A stretch of DNA of 64,000 nucleotides from Hysterangium stoloniferum (GCA_015178975.1 WHVD01000235.1:1-64000), one strand, 5' to 3'; positions 1 to 9,471 are shown, counted from the stretch's first letter. Numbers and translations are program-made. The notes: generated by a model not told the origin, from the letters alone.

Positions 1-150
1 CCCAAGGAGGCCGAAAATCTAGATCCCGTACGTAAAAACTTGTCGGGTACGGCTGGGTGTGTCAAACATCATGTGACTCGGCAAAAGTTTGCATATAAAA
101 GTTTGAGAGTTCCTGGCGCTTGAAATTCCACTTCCCTTCCTTTAGCCACC

Positions 151-1121
151 ATGACCATAGGCTCAGGGTCAAAGCCCTTCCCGGTTAGGTTAACAGTTGC
201 ACCCATGTCGTGCCGAGTGGTACGGCGAACGCGAAGGAGCGTCGGCGTATACTCGAGCAGAAGAAAAAGGCGTGTGAAGAGGAGGAGCGGAAAGAGAAGG
301 AGGAGTTGGCGGCCATCGAGGCCGAGGAAAAGAAACAGGCGGCAGAAGAGGCCACGCGCAAGCACTGGGAAGCAGTGCTTGCAAAGAACAAGCAGCAGGA
401 GGCCGATCGGCCGCGGGGAGGATGGGCGAAAAAGAAGCGGGAGGGAAAGGTGAGTCGGCTCTGGTGTCTTTTGCGAACCTTACTGACAATATTTGTTAGC
501 ACAAGGCTGCAACGCCTTTGGAGTCTGATGACGAAGAGGGAGAGGAGGACGAGGAGGATGCACCGGGCTGTCGAGCCCCAAGGTGGGTTCGGTTTCCTAA
601 AATAAAACTTCCTAAATAATTTTTTCTATAGAAACAAAAGCAGGCCCCCAAGGCGGGGCCCGAAAATGACCCCAAGTGCAATCGGTGCACGAAATGGGGT
701 CGAACCTGTCATCCCCGGACCAATGGTCGGGCGCACTTGTCAAGAGTGTGCTGATCAGAAGCTTGGTGTGTTTTCCCGGGGGGCGATGGCTCATTCCAGG
801 AGCGACAGGCCGATGCTCTAGAAGAGCAAAACCGCCTCATGCGGACCTACTTCTCGGAGACGAGTCGGTACCGATATGAGATGTTGCGACAACAAGGGCT
901 CATAACTGAGCAATTGCGACTCTTGGGCGTCGGGCTGGAGAAACAGACCAGTGTTATCGAGTCTCTCGGTGGTCAACTTGAGCAGTATTTGGAATCTCGA
1001 GTTGCGGTGGCATGAAATTGGGGTTTCGGAGAAGGTCGGTGGTGTGGTATCGGTGGCTGTCGGTGTGGAGGAGGGTTCGGAGGTCGGAGAGGAGGGAGAA
1101 GTTGTAGAGGGAGAAACTTAG
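151..1121 (+). pseudogene. Decayed coiled-coil / double zinc-cluster gene with two introns
   Basis: A TATA-like CATATAAAAG (92-101) precedes an ATG at 151 in good Kozak context (GCCACCATGA). The frame slips by one base near 208 and a Glu/Lys-rich coiled coil follows to 449. Two introns are visible: 450-499 (GTGAGT...TTAG, with a CTGAC branch site) and 583-631 (GTGGGT...ATAG). The third exon shows two Cx2Cx6C clusters, at 677-709 and 738-769, which lie in different frames. A Gln/Glu-rich coiled coil (782-1014) and an acidic tail end at 1121 after another frame change. The layout of Lys/Glu coil, paired Cys clusters and coiled coil resembles many anonymous, often repeat-linked proteins of Agaricomycetes; the function is unknown. 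At least four frame breaks argue for a pseudogene. Splice sites are read by eye. Confidence 0.55.
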
Positions 1122-1216
1122 ATAGTGAAATATATCGGTTTTTCTTTTAAACAAACAAATCATAGCGTGAAAACATAAGGCATAGTCGGAAAAAGGTTGG
1201 GTACCGCGTGATAGAC

Positions 1217-2057
1217 TTATAAGGAATTGAGAGGACCGGGTTTGTTCGGATAAGCTTGGTGAAACCCTAAAACGATTTCCGAGGCATTACCGAGCTCTGT
1301 AGCTAGGATCCATGAAGTTTCTTCATCTGTACCTTCATAGCCAGCCCATTTGACCAAATAAAGTAATTTGCATGAGCGTCGGCGATTGTCGATTTTTGAG
1401 TCTAGGATTTCTGATATCTCGAATTCGGGTTCCCCATCAATAATCACGGGTGGAGGTGGTGGTTGTGTGCGATCCGGTATATTGTTAGGAACACAAGGTT
1501 CTAACATAGATACATGAAATACCGGGTGCACTGCACGCATGTTGTCGGGGAGCCGAAGCGTCCATGAAAGCGTGCCGGCTTGTGCTATAACTTCAAAAGG
1601 ACCTAAATATTTTCAGAGAGCTTCTTAGAAGGTCTAGTAGTTCAGAAAAACTCGGCTTTAACGAATACTCGGTCTCCGATCTTGAAATCAGGAGGTGGAA
1701 GTCGGTTTTTATCCGCAGACCGTTGGTATCGTTCTTGAGCCATTGCGATAGTTTTACGAAGTTCTTGATGTAGCTCGTCGAGGTTTGTAACAAAGTCTTG
1801 AGCATGGCGGATGCGAGATCGCATTCCGGGTGGATTGTGATGTTGGGGTTGTAGCCTTTATTTGCGAAGAAAGGCGAAATGCCAGTAGTGGCATTCGGTG
1901 CGTTGTTGTATGCGAATTCGGCCAGCGGTAGTAGTGATTTCCAATTGTCTTGTTGATAGTTGCAATAGACACGGATGTATTGCTCCAAGGTTTGATTCAT
2001 GCATTCGGTTTGTCCATCGCCTTCTGGGTGATAGCCCGAAGTGAAATGTAACTTCAT
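1217..2057 (-). pseudogene. Ty3/gypsy integrase C-terminal half with chromodomain, truncated
   Basis: This is the 3' end of a minus-strand Ty3 pol. From 2057 downward it shows the integrase core end (YHPEGDGQTE, then AFAYNNAPNATTG-like AEFAYNNA...TGISPF), a frameshift near 1815, the GPF/Y-type linker (KIGDRVFVKAEFF) with further breaks near 1600, and a chromodomain at 1240-1430 (LLYLVKWAGYEGTDEETSW) ending at a stop at 1217. Chromodomain integrases mark chromoviruses, which target histone marks. The catalytic first half of integrase, reverse transcriptase and gag are absent: the copy is cut at about 2058, where another element starts on the opposite strand. No LTR was found for it. Confidence 0.85.
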
Positions 2058-2061
2058 TCTA

Positions 2062-2296
2062 GTGCTTTTCCGAGTACCGGGAACTCATTCGCCCAGGCAT
2101 GGTCGTCACTGAAGACGGCTCTGCAGAGACCCTTATCGACAGGATTGTAGATGCACGCCGCCGTGGCCGCGGGGCTCAATACCTTGTGCGATGGGTAGGT
2201 TTTGGAAAGGATCACGATGAGTGGCTCCCCCGCAGGGCTCTTGAGGACACAGAGGCCTTAGACGTCTGGGAGAATGAGAATGGGTTAGAAATTTAA
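2062..2296 (+). pseudogene. Chromovirus integrase tail (chromodomain), truncated
   Basis: The last ~75 codons of a plus-strand chromovirus pol are open from about 2062 to the TAA at 2294-2296. They encode a chromodomain (QYLVRWVGFGKDHDEWLPR), followed by a polypurine tract and LTR. The piece abuts the minus-strand integrase at ~2058 without spacer, so the rest of this element was lost in a rearrangement. Its LTR termini match the young LTR element at 11157-15613, so both belong to one family. Confidence 0.85.
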
Positions 2297-2311
2297 GCTA
2301 CGGAAGTTTTT

Positions 2312-2325
2312 AGAGGGGGGAGGGG
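2312..2325 (+). promoter_or_regulatory. Polypurine tract (plus-strand primer) of chromovirus tail
   Basis: AGAGGGGGGAGGGG lies directly before the LTR start TGTAATCC. It is the purine run expected to prime plus-strand DNA synthesis, and it nearly matches the tract at 15210-15223 of the 11157-15613 element. Confidence 0.75.
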
Positions 2326-2662
2326 TGTAATCCTGGCCGCCTTACCACACATACAGAGCCGCATCCTGACCCCCTGGTCACTGACCGCACTCCTATGGTT
2401 CCCCTGATCGAGCCCAACCCGAGATCAGACTCAATAAAGATTCGAACCCTTTTTCTTTTCTCTTTCCTTCCCCTTCCCTACCACGATCTAGACTCTCGGT
2501 CCTGCTTGTCCAGAATTCCCCTTGTCGCGAATACTTGAGGGTTCTCTATTTTATATATATTAGTTAGACGTCACATCTGTTTTGTAGTAGAAAATCACTC
2601 ACAACACGATACTTTTGTCCTGTCTGTTACCGACCGAGTGAGGCTGATACCACAGCCTTACA
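2326..2662 (+). mobile_element. 3' LTR of truncated chromovirus
   Basis: The 337-bp sequence begins TGTAATCCTGGCC and ends GAGGCTGATACCACAGCCTTACA-type (TG...CA). Start and end share long blocks with the LTRs at 11157-11546 and 15224-15613 (the CCTGGCC...CCTTACCACA start and the GACCGAGTGAGGCTGATACC end), while the middle differs. There is no matching 5' LTR in the window. Confidence 0.8.
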
Positions 2663-3295
2663 CAAGCACTGATACATGAGTGAACCTATGGCCCCGTGAT
2701 ACGGTATGTTTTTCAGATCTTCATACTAGCAGGATGTAATAGGTGAGTGAGATGTGGAAAGATGCTGGTGAGGGTCGAGCGGCGTAGATAGCGGTTTTGC
2801 GGCCGGTAGGCCAAAATGCGCTAATATCTTGTTAATGTACGAACACTGTGAAAATAAATAGTTCTGGGTGCAATCCCGTTCGAACTCGATCCCTAAGAGT
2901 CATTTAAACTCTCCTAGGTCCTTAATTTTGAATTCCACAAGAAATTGATCGTTAAATTGCAATATGACTGGCCGTGGAGCTTCCGGCTATCGTCATATCA
3001 TTGACATCCACTGTGGCGATCAGCGTGTTGAGATTATTTGCGCAGTTCTAAATAATACTCTCAGTGAGTGATAAACCTTCACTATAACATCTATTGTTAT
3101 CTACCTAAATAATACTGAATTAATAGTAAGTAAACTATTAATGTAGAACTAGGGAAAATTGCATACCTCTCAGTGAGTGATAAACCTTCACTGAGAGGCT
3201 ACACGATTGGTCTCTATGCTAATATTTCAACACAGCGTATCTTCGTCATTGTATCTGTAAAACACTGCATGTTCAACTTGGCAACGACTGAATCT
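2663..3295. other. Non-coding stretch with a direct repeat and hairpin
   Basis: No coding potential was found. A 26-bp direct repeat (CTCTCAGTGAGTGATAAACC and six more bases) occurs at 3058-3083 and 3167-3192. The second copy sits in a perfect hairpin at 3166-3198, with 11-bp stems CCTCTCAGTGA/TCACTGAGAGG and an 11-nt loop. This may be a small decayed mobile element. Confidence 0.6.
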
Positions 3296-3342
3296 GCACC
3301 CCAAGATGTATTGACTTAGCCTTATGAATTTATCCTTCTGTT

Positions 3343-3558
3343 TGTAATCCTGGTGCCCCCAGTCTTATGCACGGACCCTTTAGTTTTACGTGATTACATA
3401 ATCACCGTGTTGTACGGTATAAGTAGCCAGGAAGTTTTCAGGACCTTAGATCTTACCGTACACTGCACTTGCCTGTATCTTGTTCTGCTCTGGACAATAC
3501 ACCGTGGTCCTGTCAACTTGTGTGACCGCCAGTGATCCCAATTGACGACGGGATTACA
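3343..3558. mobile_element. Small solo LTR (216 bp), TSD CTGTT
   Basis: The element begins TGTAATCC and ends GGATTACA, an 8-bp perfect terminal inverted repeat. It is flanked by CTGTT at 3338-3342 and 3559-3563 and splits the tRNA-headed repeat body. The TG...CA ends with a 5-bp duplication fit a solo LTR or a very small LTR-type element; orientation is unknown. It contains no gene. Confidence 0.75.
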
Positions 3559-3680
3559 CTGTTACTGTATAACAAATTAAGGTGTAGTATGACAAATAAG
3601 TCTGGAATGATTCAAATCCAGAACGTTATAATGGCGTGTCGTTGTTTAGTATCTATTAGAATGTAGGTATTGTAAATAAG

Positions 3681-3774
3681 GCCTCGGTAGCTCAACGATA
3701 GAGCATAAGATTCTTACAGTCCCTCTGACCGGGTAAGACTCTGAAGGCTGTGGGTTCGACTCCTGCCTGAGGCA
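3681..3774 (+). tRNA. tRNA-Lys(CTT)-like sequence, head of dispersed repeat
   Basis: The cloverleaf can be drawn: acceptor GCCTCGG/CTGAGGC plus A73, D arm GCTC...GAGC, and T arm GTGGG-TTCGACT-CCTGC. The anticodon loop TTCTTA gives CTT, with an intron-like insert of about 22 nt after position 37. One anticodon-stem pair is mismatched. The flanks are shared with several other copies in the window, so this is more likely a repeat head than a single functional tRNA gene. Confidence 0.55.
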
Positions 3775-3951
3775 ATATTTTTTCCCGTTAAATCACGGGC
3801 TCCTTCTTAACAAGAGTTCCCATTGAACTAGATATATATATCTTTTTCCAACCGTATGAAATATGTTTAAGAATTATGGAAGGTGTAATATGACAAATAA
3901 GTCTGGAATGAGGGAAAAAATAACAGATTCAAATCCAGAACGTTACAACGG

Positions 3952-5224
3952 TGTGATGTATCTAGTATATATTCACGAATTTTCCCTTAATTTTCCAGAA
4001 TTTATTTCAATTTATTTTATTCTATTTTATTTTATTTATTAATTCAAGAATTAGGCTATTTTCCTTTTAACTTCGAATACTCAAAGCTTCGAATGACATC
4101 ATATTATGTAATCGAAGCCTAGAGCGGTCGAAATATAAGTATAATAAAGCCGGGTTATCTGATTTCGAGAGACCGGGTTTTTATTATATTATATTAGTAC
4201 ATATATGCGCATTATTATCGCGCGATCACGTGACATCACGTGACGACGACGTCACGACGTGTTTACAAATCGTCGCGAGTAGTTTTCGCAGCCGCCCGGC
4301 CGCGTTTATTTCCGTTTCGGCGCCACGGCTTATTTTGCTTCCACCCTCGGCCATCTCGGGTTTATTCTCTGACTCGACCGGTTCGGATCTTCGGTTCGGA
4401 TCTTCGAGTCGGGTGATAGCTATGACATCATAGCGGAATTATAGAAACTTTTAGAAGCTTCCAATAATTTCCTAATTAGTTATTTAGCTATTATTAAGCA
4501 AAAATCTCTACATGTATAAAAGGAGGCCTAAATCACTGAATAAAGAACAACTACTTTACTACTATCAACAGCACCAGCTCATAAGCTTATCTAATCATCC
4601 TAAGGACAAAAATAGCCTTAGTCTGATTTACTAACTGCAAGCACCTACACTTGCAGCATTTTGAACTCTTTCTCAGCAACTCTTGAACTTAGCTAATTCA
4701 TCTAAGTTCCCTCAGCTTCCCGGAAAACCTTTAGGCTTACTAATCACTTAAGTAAATCTAAATTCTCATTACTGAAATCCCTGCCCGTGTAGGTTATTCA
4801 AGAGCCCATTTTAACAGCACAGTTAATCGATCTTTAAACAAACGCTTGGATATTCGACTCTCGGACAATCTCTCTATTTATAAATTATTTAACAGCTTGT
4901 TAAATCTTTATAAATAGTAAACTAAAAGGCTACAAGAAATAGAAGGCTTGCGACAAGTTTCCGCCAACTTATTGCGCATACATTCAGCTCCCGAACCTTC
5001 ATTCTCAAAGAGAACTTAACTTTCGTAGAGCACGTCACTACAAGTTCATCTGAATTTGTCAAGAGACCAAACAAATATTGACTTTAGTTGTTTAAGCTTA
5101 ATAGCGCAGCTAATTAATCTATCAGTATTTAAATTACTGGACCTTTATTTGTTTATTTCTTGAATCCCTTGCCGTGTCAACGTTTGTTAATTATTTGAGA
5201 GAGTAAATAGCCGGATACCTTACA
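3952..5224 (+). mobile_element. Long solo LTR (1273 bp), TSD AACGG
   Basis: It starts TGTGATGTATC and ends GGATACCTTACA, and is flanked by AACGG at 3947-3951 and 5225-5229. It is related to the 1548-bp LTR at 41660-43207: they share AGCTTATCTAATCATCCTAA and the long block after it on the same strand. No convincing gene lies inside. It sits between two units of the tRNA-headed array. Confidence 0.85.
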
Positions 5225-5688
5225 AACGGTGGTGTCATTGTTCAGTATCTATTAGAATGTGGGTATTGTAAATAGGGCCTTGGTAGCTCAACGGTAGAGC
5301 GTAAGGTTCTTACAGTCCCTCTGACCGGGTAAGAGTCTTAAGGTTGTGGGTTCGACTCCCCCCTGAGGCAATATTTTTACCCCATTAAATTACGGGGCTC
5401 CTTCTTCCTACCAAGAGTTCCTATTGAACCAGAAACCAGATATATATATCTTTTTCGAAGCCTATGAAATACGGAACTAGCCATCAAGTACCAAACATCC
5501 ATATGCATAACTATGTAAAAGTTCAAAATTCGGACCCCAAGATATATCGACTTAGCCTATATGAATTTTTCGTTTTGTCATTGTAAATACTGGTACAACA
5601 AAAGGTGCAGTATGACAAATGTCTGAAATGCGGAAAAAAATAGCAGACTCAAATGTAGAACGTTACACCGGTGTTGTTGTTCAGTATT
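5225..5688 (+). repeat. tRNA-headed repeat array, unit 2
   Basis: The array resumes after the LTR with the standard joint GTTCAGTATCTATTAGAATG, a tRNA-Lys-like head (5277-5370) and the full body. It breaks off in the next joint at GTTCAGTATT, where the 11.5-kb element is inserted. The sequence continues at 17226. Confidence 0.75.
5277..5370 (+). tRNA. tRNA-Lys(CTT)-like sequence with intron
   Basis: This is the best-folding head in the window. It has acceptor GCCTTGG/CTGAGGC with wobble pairs, D arm GCTC/GAGC, anticodon stem TAAGG/TCTTA, and a loop with anticodon CTT. An intron of about 22 nt lies after position 37, and the T arm has GGTTCGACTCC. It could be transcribed by Pol III (A and B boxes present), but the shared flanks mark it as part of a repeat. 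Confidence 0.6.
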
Positions 5689-6363
5689 GGAGGGTGTTTA
5701 TAATTACTATAATCTCAAATATTTACTAATAAAAGTCTTATTTTTACAAAACTCCATCTTTAAATAGTGATATCTATTCTGAAACAATTATATCATCAAA
5801 AAATAACCATCAGAAATAGTTCTCCATATTACATCTTATACAACCCATAGTTATTTAACAAATTCCATTGTATATAATTTCCTTCCTTTTACAGATGCCT
5901 ACTAATACTTTTATTAGTACTTTGTTTTTTAAAAGTTGAAATGTAGTTATTTCCATGTAAAATATGTAAAATATTATTGGAAATTTTTCATATCACAGCT
6001 GTCTTTATTAAGTAAAACCCCCTATATATTCTGGGTATGTTGAATCAAGTAGAAATCTGTTCAGATTAACAGATCCATTCCGAAGTAATACATATGTATT
6101 TAGAGGTGCCAATAATATACATATGCATGAAATGGACTATCTAAAGGTATCTATTTTTTAAAAGTATTAGTGTTTCAAACTACTAATTCTTTTTATTGTC
6201 TACTTGTGTCCGGAAAGATTCTTTAGTTTGTAATGTATGAGAGAGTTTAAAACTTTTTGAAAGTTTTAAAAACCAAATTATGTTTGAATCACATCTCAGA
6301 TGTTTAAATGACCTTTAGAGTATATTAGAATTTGGTATACTTAATAGTTTTCAGATATCCTCC
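5689..6363. repeat. Terminal direct repeat R1 (675 bp)
   Basis: R1 begins GGAGGGTGTTTATAA and ends GATATCCTCC, so its own tips are a short inverted repeat (GGAGG/CCTCC). It looks identical to R2 throughout. Its inner edge lies 13 bp from the stop codon of the transposase gene, so on the minus strand it would serve as that gene's 3' flank. It has no ORF of note. Confidence 0.9.
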
Positions 6364-6376
6364 TACTGGAAGTTTA

Positions 6377-7732
6377 TCAAATTTCTTCTCCTTTCTTTTT
6401 CCAGTATTCATCTATACACTCTGTGGTATCAAAACTCCTCACTCCTTGCCAAGTTACATCTTCATATCCCTTCCATTTTACAAGGTACTCTCTGAACTTT
6501 CCTTTTCCTCTATGGTTTATTATTTCCTCAATTTCATATGCCTCATCTGTCCCATCCATATCTTCATCATCACCTAACTCCATACTCAGAAAATTTCTTT
6601 GAAGCTTGAGCATCTCCTGAGCATTACTTCTACTATCTGTCAATGATGGGAGATTTTCATATGTTTCAATATTTTCATCTTTCCAGTAGTCAAACTCTGA
6701 AGATAACCATGAAGAGTGATGAGGTTGAGGTTGAATACCACCTAAAATTACAAACTTCTTCACATTTAATAAGAGACATCCAAGCTTTAACTGGGTTGTG
6801 AATACCTCATCATCAGAAACTCTAACACCTCCTTCATTACTGAGCTTCTTAAATGTGGTAGCCAACTCTCCAAAAGTAGCTTCAATCTTAGACCTGAAAC
6901 TACCAAACATTTTGTTAAAGGTACTCTCTTCCTTTGACAATTCTATACCTTTTGATTTACGTATAGGTATACAGAAGTTAATCATATCTAATTCTGTATT
7001 ACTTGTTATCTTTGTAAGGTGCAAGGGATATCCCCCATCTAAAGCAATACAATCTAGTTTGTCTATATACTTTTCCAATTTCATCTTTACAAACATGACT
7101 CCATCTGAATTATCTTTACAGGGTGCTGACTTTGATGTGAATAGAACCATGCCATTTATATCAATACAAACTTGTGTCCGAAGTCCAGATTTCTTGAGTT
7201 TATATGAATACATATCTTCACTCTTCTCACCAATAACACTTGCTCTAGTATCATGACCATCTATCATTAATGTTATATGTCTAAACAATGGAGGATTTTT
7301 CTGTGCAGAATGAATGCGTATATCAATAGTTGAGAACATAGAAATGAGCATAGTTGAGATCCTTTTATCAAGATCATTACCTTGTTTTTCATAGAATTTT
7401 CTAAACATATCATAATAACTACTTCTAGGTATAAAGTTTCCCATATCATTTATAGAGCAGCCTTGAAGTAGTTGATATAGTATTAAAAGTCCTTTCTCCA
7501 CATTTCTATAGGGTCCAGGATAATCTTGGGTGGCAAAGACGACAACAAGGAAGAAAAAGACTGGAATAATACCAAGTCTCTGAAGAACAATATCCTTAAT
7601 GTGACTAATTTTATCAATAGGTTTGATATCAGACCTATGATACTTGGATGGCTTGATCTGAGGCCATTCCTTATAAAGGAACTTCCATTGTTGGTCCATT
7701 AACTTATTAAACTCCTCATTTAGAGGAGACAT
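6377..7732 (-). CDS. DDE transposase (DDE_Tnp_4-like) with C-terminal chromodomain
   Basis: This intact 451-codon ORF probably cuts and joins the ends of the enclosing element. The catalytic-type residues appear to be D158 (MIDGHDT), D232 (ALDGGY) and E284 (FRSKIEATF), with YSYKLKKSGLRTQ and FNKMFGSFR around them, as in the IS5/PIF-Harbinger-like DDE_Tnp_4 family. Residues 399-446 form a chromodomain (IEEIINHRGKGKFREYLVKW), which in chromoviruses steers insertion to marked chromatin. I recall similar transposases in arbuscular mycorrhizal fungi, but that is memory, not a search. The ATG at 7732 is the only good start, and a 179-bp divergent gap separates it from the next gene. Fusion of a chromodomain to a cut-and-paste-type transposase is unusual. 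Confidence 0.85.
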   Translation of the reverse strand: MSPLNEEFNKLMDQQWKFLYKEWPQIKPSKYHRSDIKPIDKISHIKDIVLQRLGIIPVFFFLVVVFATQDYPGPYRNVEKGLLILYQLLQGCSINDMGNFIPRSSYYDMFRKFYEKQGNDLDKRISTMLISMFSTIDIRIHSAQKNPPLFRHITLMIDGHDTRASVIGEKSEDMYSYKLKKSGLRTQVCIDINGMVLFTSKSAPCKDNSDGVMFVKMKLEKYIDKLDCIALDGGYPLHLTKITSNTELDMINFCIPIRKSKGIELSKEESTFNKMFGSFRSKIEATFGELATTFKKLSNEGGVRVSDDEVFTTQLKLGCLLLNVKKFVILGGIQPQPHHSSWLSSEFDYWKDENIETYENLPSLTDSRSNAQEMLKLQRNFLSMELGDDEDMDGTDEAYEIEEIINHRGKGKFREYLVKWKGYEDVTWQGVRSFDTTECIDEYWKKKGEEI

Positions 7733-7911
7733 TGGTATGGTAAGTATACAATACTAGCCAATTTGGAAATATTCAATTTAAGAGAGATAATTGAGGTTAT
7801 TGTTATTCTACTATATACATAGGTGTAATAATGAAAAATGAATTATTCCAACTCCAACTATCTTAGATAGGATATAAGCACATATCACTCTTACAATCTT
7901 TACAAATCAAT
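7733..7911. promoter_or_regulatory. Divergent promoter region inside the 11.5-kb element
   Basis: The 179-bp AT-rich gap separates the minus-strand transposase gene from the plus-strand gene block. A TATA-like GATATAAGC lies about 40 bp before the ATG at 7912, and CTATATACAT sits near the middle. Shared regulation of transposase and accessory genes would follow from this arrangement. This is inferred from position and motifs only. Confidence 0.4.
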
Positions 7912-8391
7912 ATGTCTACTTGTTCAACATCACTCCTTATTCAACACACTGCTTATAACTGCTTTGTTAGGGACAAAGCAGTAACTATTACAAGAACTAG
8001 GGAACCAAACCCTTTTGTTCCACAACACTTTCAAATGCCAATTGTTGGTCCTAAGAAATACACATATTATATTAACTATGATGATCTGGAACTAAGTCCT
8101 CCATACAAATTTCAGGATAAGGTTGATTTTCCATTTCTCTCTGAAATGATGGGGTATTACAAGTTTATAGGCCTTGAACCAATCCCATTGAGATCATATG
8201 ACAATAGAATACAAATGTATAATGCTGTATTTACTCATCCAAACATGGCATTCATAGATAAAATCAGTTTTGAGGTGTTTATACCTTTCAGAAAAAAATT
8301 AGATGAATATGAAGAAAGAGTTGAAGAAGTTTTAATATCTTCTGGTTGGTGGAAGGGACTACTTTCTTATTTCTTTGTTTGTTGTTTCTAA
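7912..8391 (+). CDS. Unknown 159-aa protein
   Basis: The intact ORF begins at the first ATG after the divergent promoter. I do not recognise the family. The middle is rich in aromatic residues (KKYTYYINYDDLELSPPY), followed by a charged helix (FRKKLDEYEERVEEV) and a hydrophobic tail ending in Cys-Cys-Phe. It is followed after 94 bp by the nuclease-like gene on the same strand. The two could be one protein joined by an unrecognised intron or frameshift, because the last ~12 residues look unlike the rest. The only context for a role is the element itself. Confidence 0.5.
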   Translation: MSTCSTSLLIQHTAYNCFVRDKAVTITRTREPNPFVPQHFQMPIVGPKKYTYYINYDDLELSPPYKFQDKVDFPFLSEMMGYYKFIGLEPIPLRSYDNRIQMYNAVFTHPNMAFIDKISFEVFIPFRKKLDEYEERVEEVLISSGWWKGLLSYFFVCCF

Positions 8392-8485
8392 ATGTATTAG
8401 CATTTGACTGTAAATTTTAAAAGTTACAATCAATTTAATAGAGAATATTGAAAATTTCTGGATATTAATTAGATAAGTAAGTCTA

Positions 8486-9100
8486 ATGGAGCAAATCTTA
8501 AAGATATCTGTGAATGCTGCTGAAAGTGCTTCTATTAACCCTGACAACTTAGAATGCTTTTGGTATGCACCATGGAATGTTAGACTAGTATCACTTTTAC
8601 AACCACCATTATTGGTTAATCCCCAACTATCCTTACAATATAGTATAACCAATAGGGATGATGTAGAGATACCTAAGATATTTATACCAGACTTTGTTGT
8701 TATCCATTATAAGAAGGAAGCACAAAGTCTATATGAATGTAAATATTTGATAGTGGAAAATAAGAGGTTAATTAATCCAGGAAAGTTAGAAGAACAAGTA
8801 GAAAAGGCAGAGGATCAGTTAAAAGAATACATGCAGGTAGTCTTTCTAGATGAGGACTATCATGGGATATTTGGAATAGTCTCTGTAGGAAGATTTTGGA
8901 AATGGTACAGATTTATTAGGAAAGATACTTCTAAGAGTCACAAGTCTAAAACTTCATGGGGTAATAAGAGTTATATCCCTAGTGATGAAGAAGAGGATGA
9001 AGTATTTGAAATAGAATATAAATCTAAAATACTTGATATTATGGATAATAATTCATTTGATCAACTTAAATCTAAAATTAGAAACACCTTCTTAAACTGA
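8486..9100 (+). CDS. PD-(D/E)XK nuclease-like protein
   Basis: The 204-aa product carries the spacing of a PD-(D/E)XK nuclease core. IPDFVVIHY (P68-D69) is followed about 20 residues later by LIVENKRL (E91-x-K93). A helix with QLKEY (111-115) and a strand GIFGIVSVGRFWKWYRF come next, as in type II restriction-endonuclease-like folds. The tail is acidic and then basic (SDEEEDEVFE). Such a nuclease could nick or resect DNA during transposition. ISL2EU-type transposons are known to carry a YqaJ nuclease of the same fold beside their transposase, so there is precedent. The next gene starts 17 bp after the stop. The fold call rests on motifs only. Confidence 0.55.
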   Translation: MEQILKISVNAAESASINPDNLECFWYAPWNVRLVSLLQPPLLVNPQLSLQYSITNRDDVEIPKIFIPDFVVIHYKKEAQSLYECKYLIVENKRLINPGKLEEQVEKAEDQLKEYMQVVFLDEDYHGIFGIVSVGRFWKWYRFIRKDTSKSHKSKTSWGNKSYIPSDEEEDEVFEIEYKSKILDIMDNNSFDQLKSKIRNTFLN

Positions 9101-9117
9101 AATTTTAAAAGCTCTAC

Positions 9118-9471
9118 ATGATGAAATTAGATAATATGAACTTCCCTAAGGTACTTGGATATAAAGTTAGAAAAGAAAAGATCTTGGAACAGTGTAGACG
9201 ACATCATATAACTACAGAGAGTGGCTACTTGGGAGATATTAAGAGGTTAATAAGAAGAAGTGGATGTCCAATAACATTCAATATCCAGAAACATGAAGAT
9301 GCTCCTAAGGGTGAAGGTGGAATATTTATCATGTGTATCTATGAATTTTCTCATCCTAAAGAGGAAGTAAATATTGAGGACATTTTATCAAGATTTCCAT
9401 CTACATTTGAAGAAATAAAAAGAGATCTTGGAATAGTTGGAGACCCTCAAATTTATTTAGCAGAACCCTAA
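9118..9471 (+). CDS. Unknown 117-aa protein
   Basis: The small intact ORF has two adjacent ATGs (9118 and 9121). I do not recognise it. It is basic at the N-terminus (KVRKEKILEQCRRHH), with a GDIKRLIRRSG segment suggestive of a short helical DNA- or nucleic-acid-binding piece, and an acidic C-terminus. It begins 17 bp after the nuclease-like gene, so co-expression is likely. The large inverted repeat starts 61 bp after its stop. Confidence 0.45.
   Translation: MMKLDNMNFPKVLGYKVRKEKILEQCRRHHITTESGYLGDIKRLIRRSGCPITFNIQKHEDAPKGEGGIFIMCIYEFSHPKEEVNIEDILSRFPSTFEEIKRDLGIVGDPQIYLAEP

Larger units (their letters stand above)
3296..3951 (+). repeat. tRNA-headed repeat array, unit 1
   Basis: Body sequence (marker CACCCCAAGATGTATTGACT) runs into a tRNA-Lys-like head at 3681-3774. 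A downstream body follows: CCCGTTAAATCACGGGCTCC, a TATATATATC run, and a final AGTCTGGAATGAGG...CCAGAACGTTACAACGG. The same order recurs at 5225-5688, 17229-17752, 52080-52596 (minus) and 55072-55790 (minus). It resembles a SINE, except that units are joined head to tail with a fixed joint (GTTCAGTATCTATTAGAATG) before each head. A 216-bp LTR interrupts this copy. Confidence 0.7.

Noticed and set aside
3353..3535. 60-aa ORF
   Set aside because: It lies entirely inside a 216-bp solo LTR and has no recognisable feature.
5277..5370. Functional single-copy tRNA-Lys gene
   Set aside because: It folds well, but its flanks are shared over hundreds of bases with other copies, so it is listed as a repeat head rather than as a confident host tRNA gene.
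7912..9100. One fused gene joining the 159-aa protein and the nuclease-like protein by an intron
   Set aside because: Possible, but no clear donor, branch site and acceptor set restores a frame, and the other genes of the element lack introns; kept as two genes.
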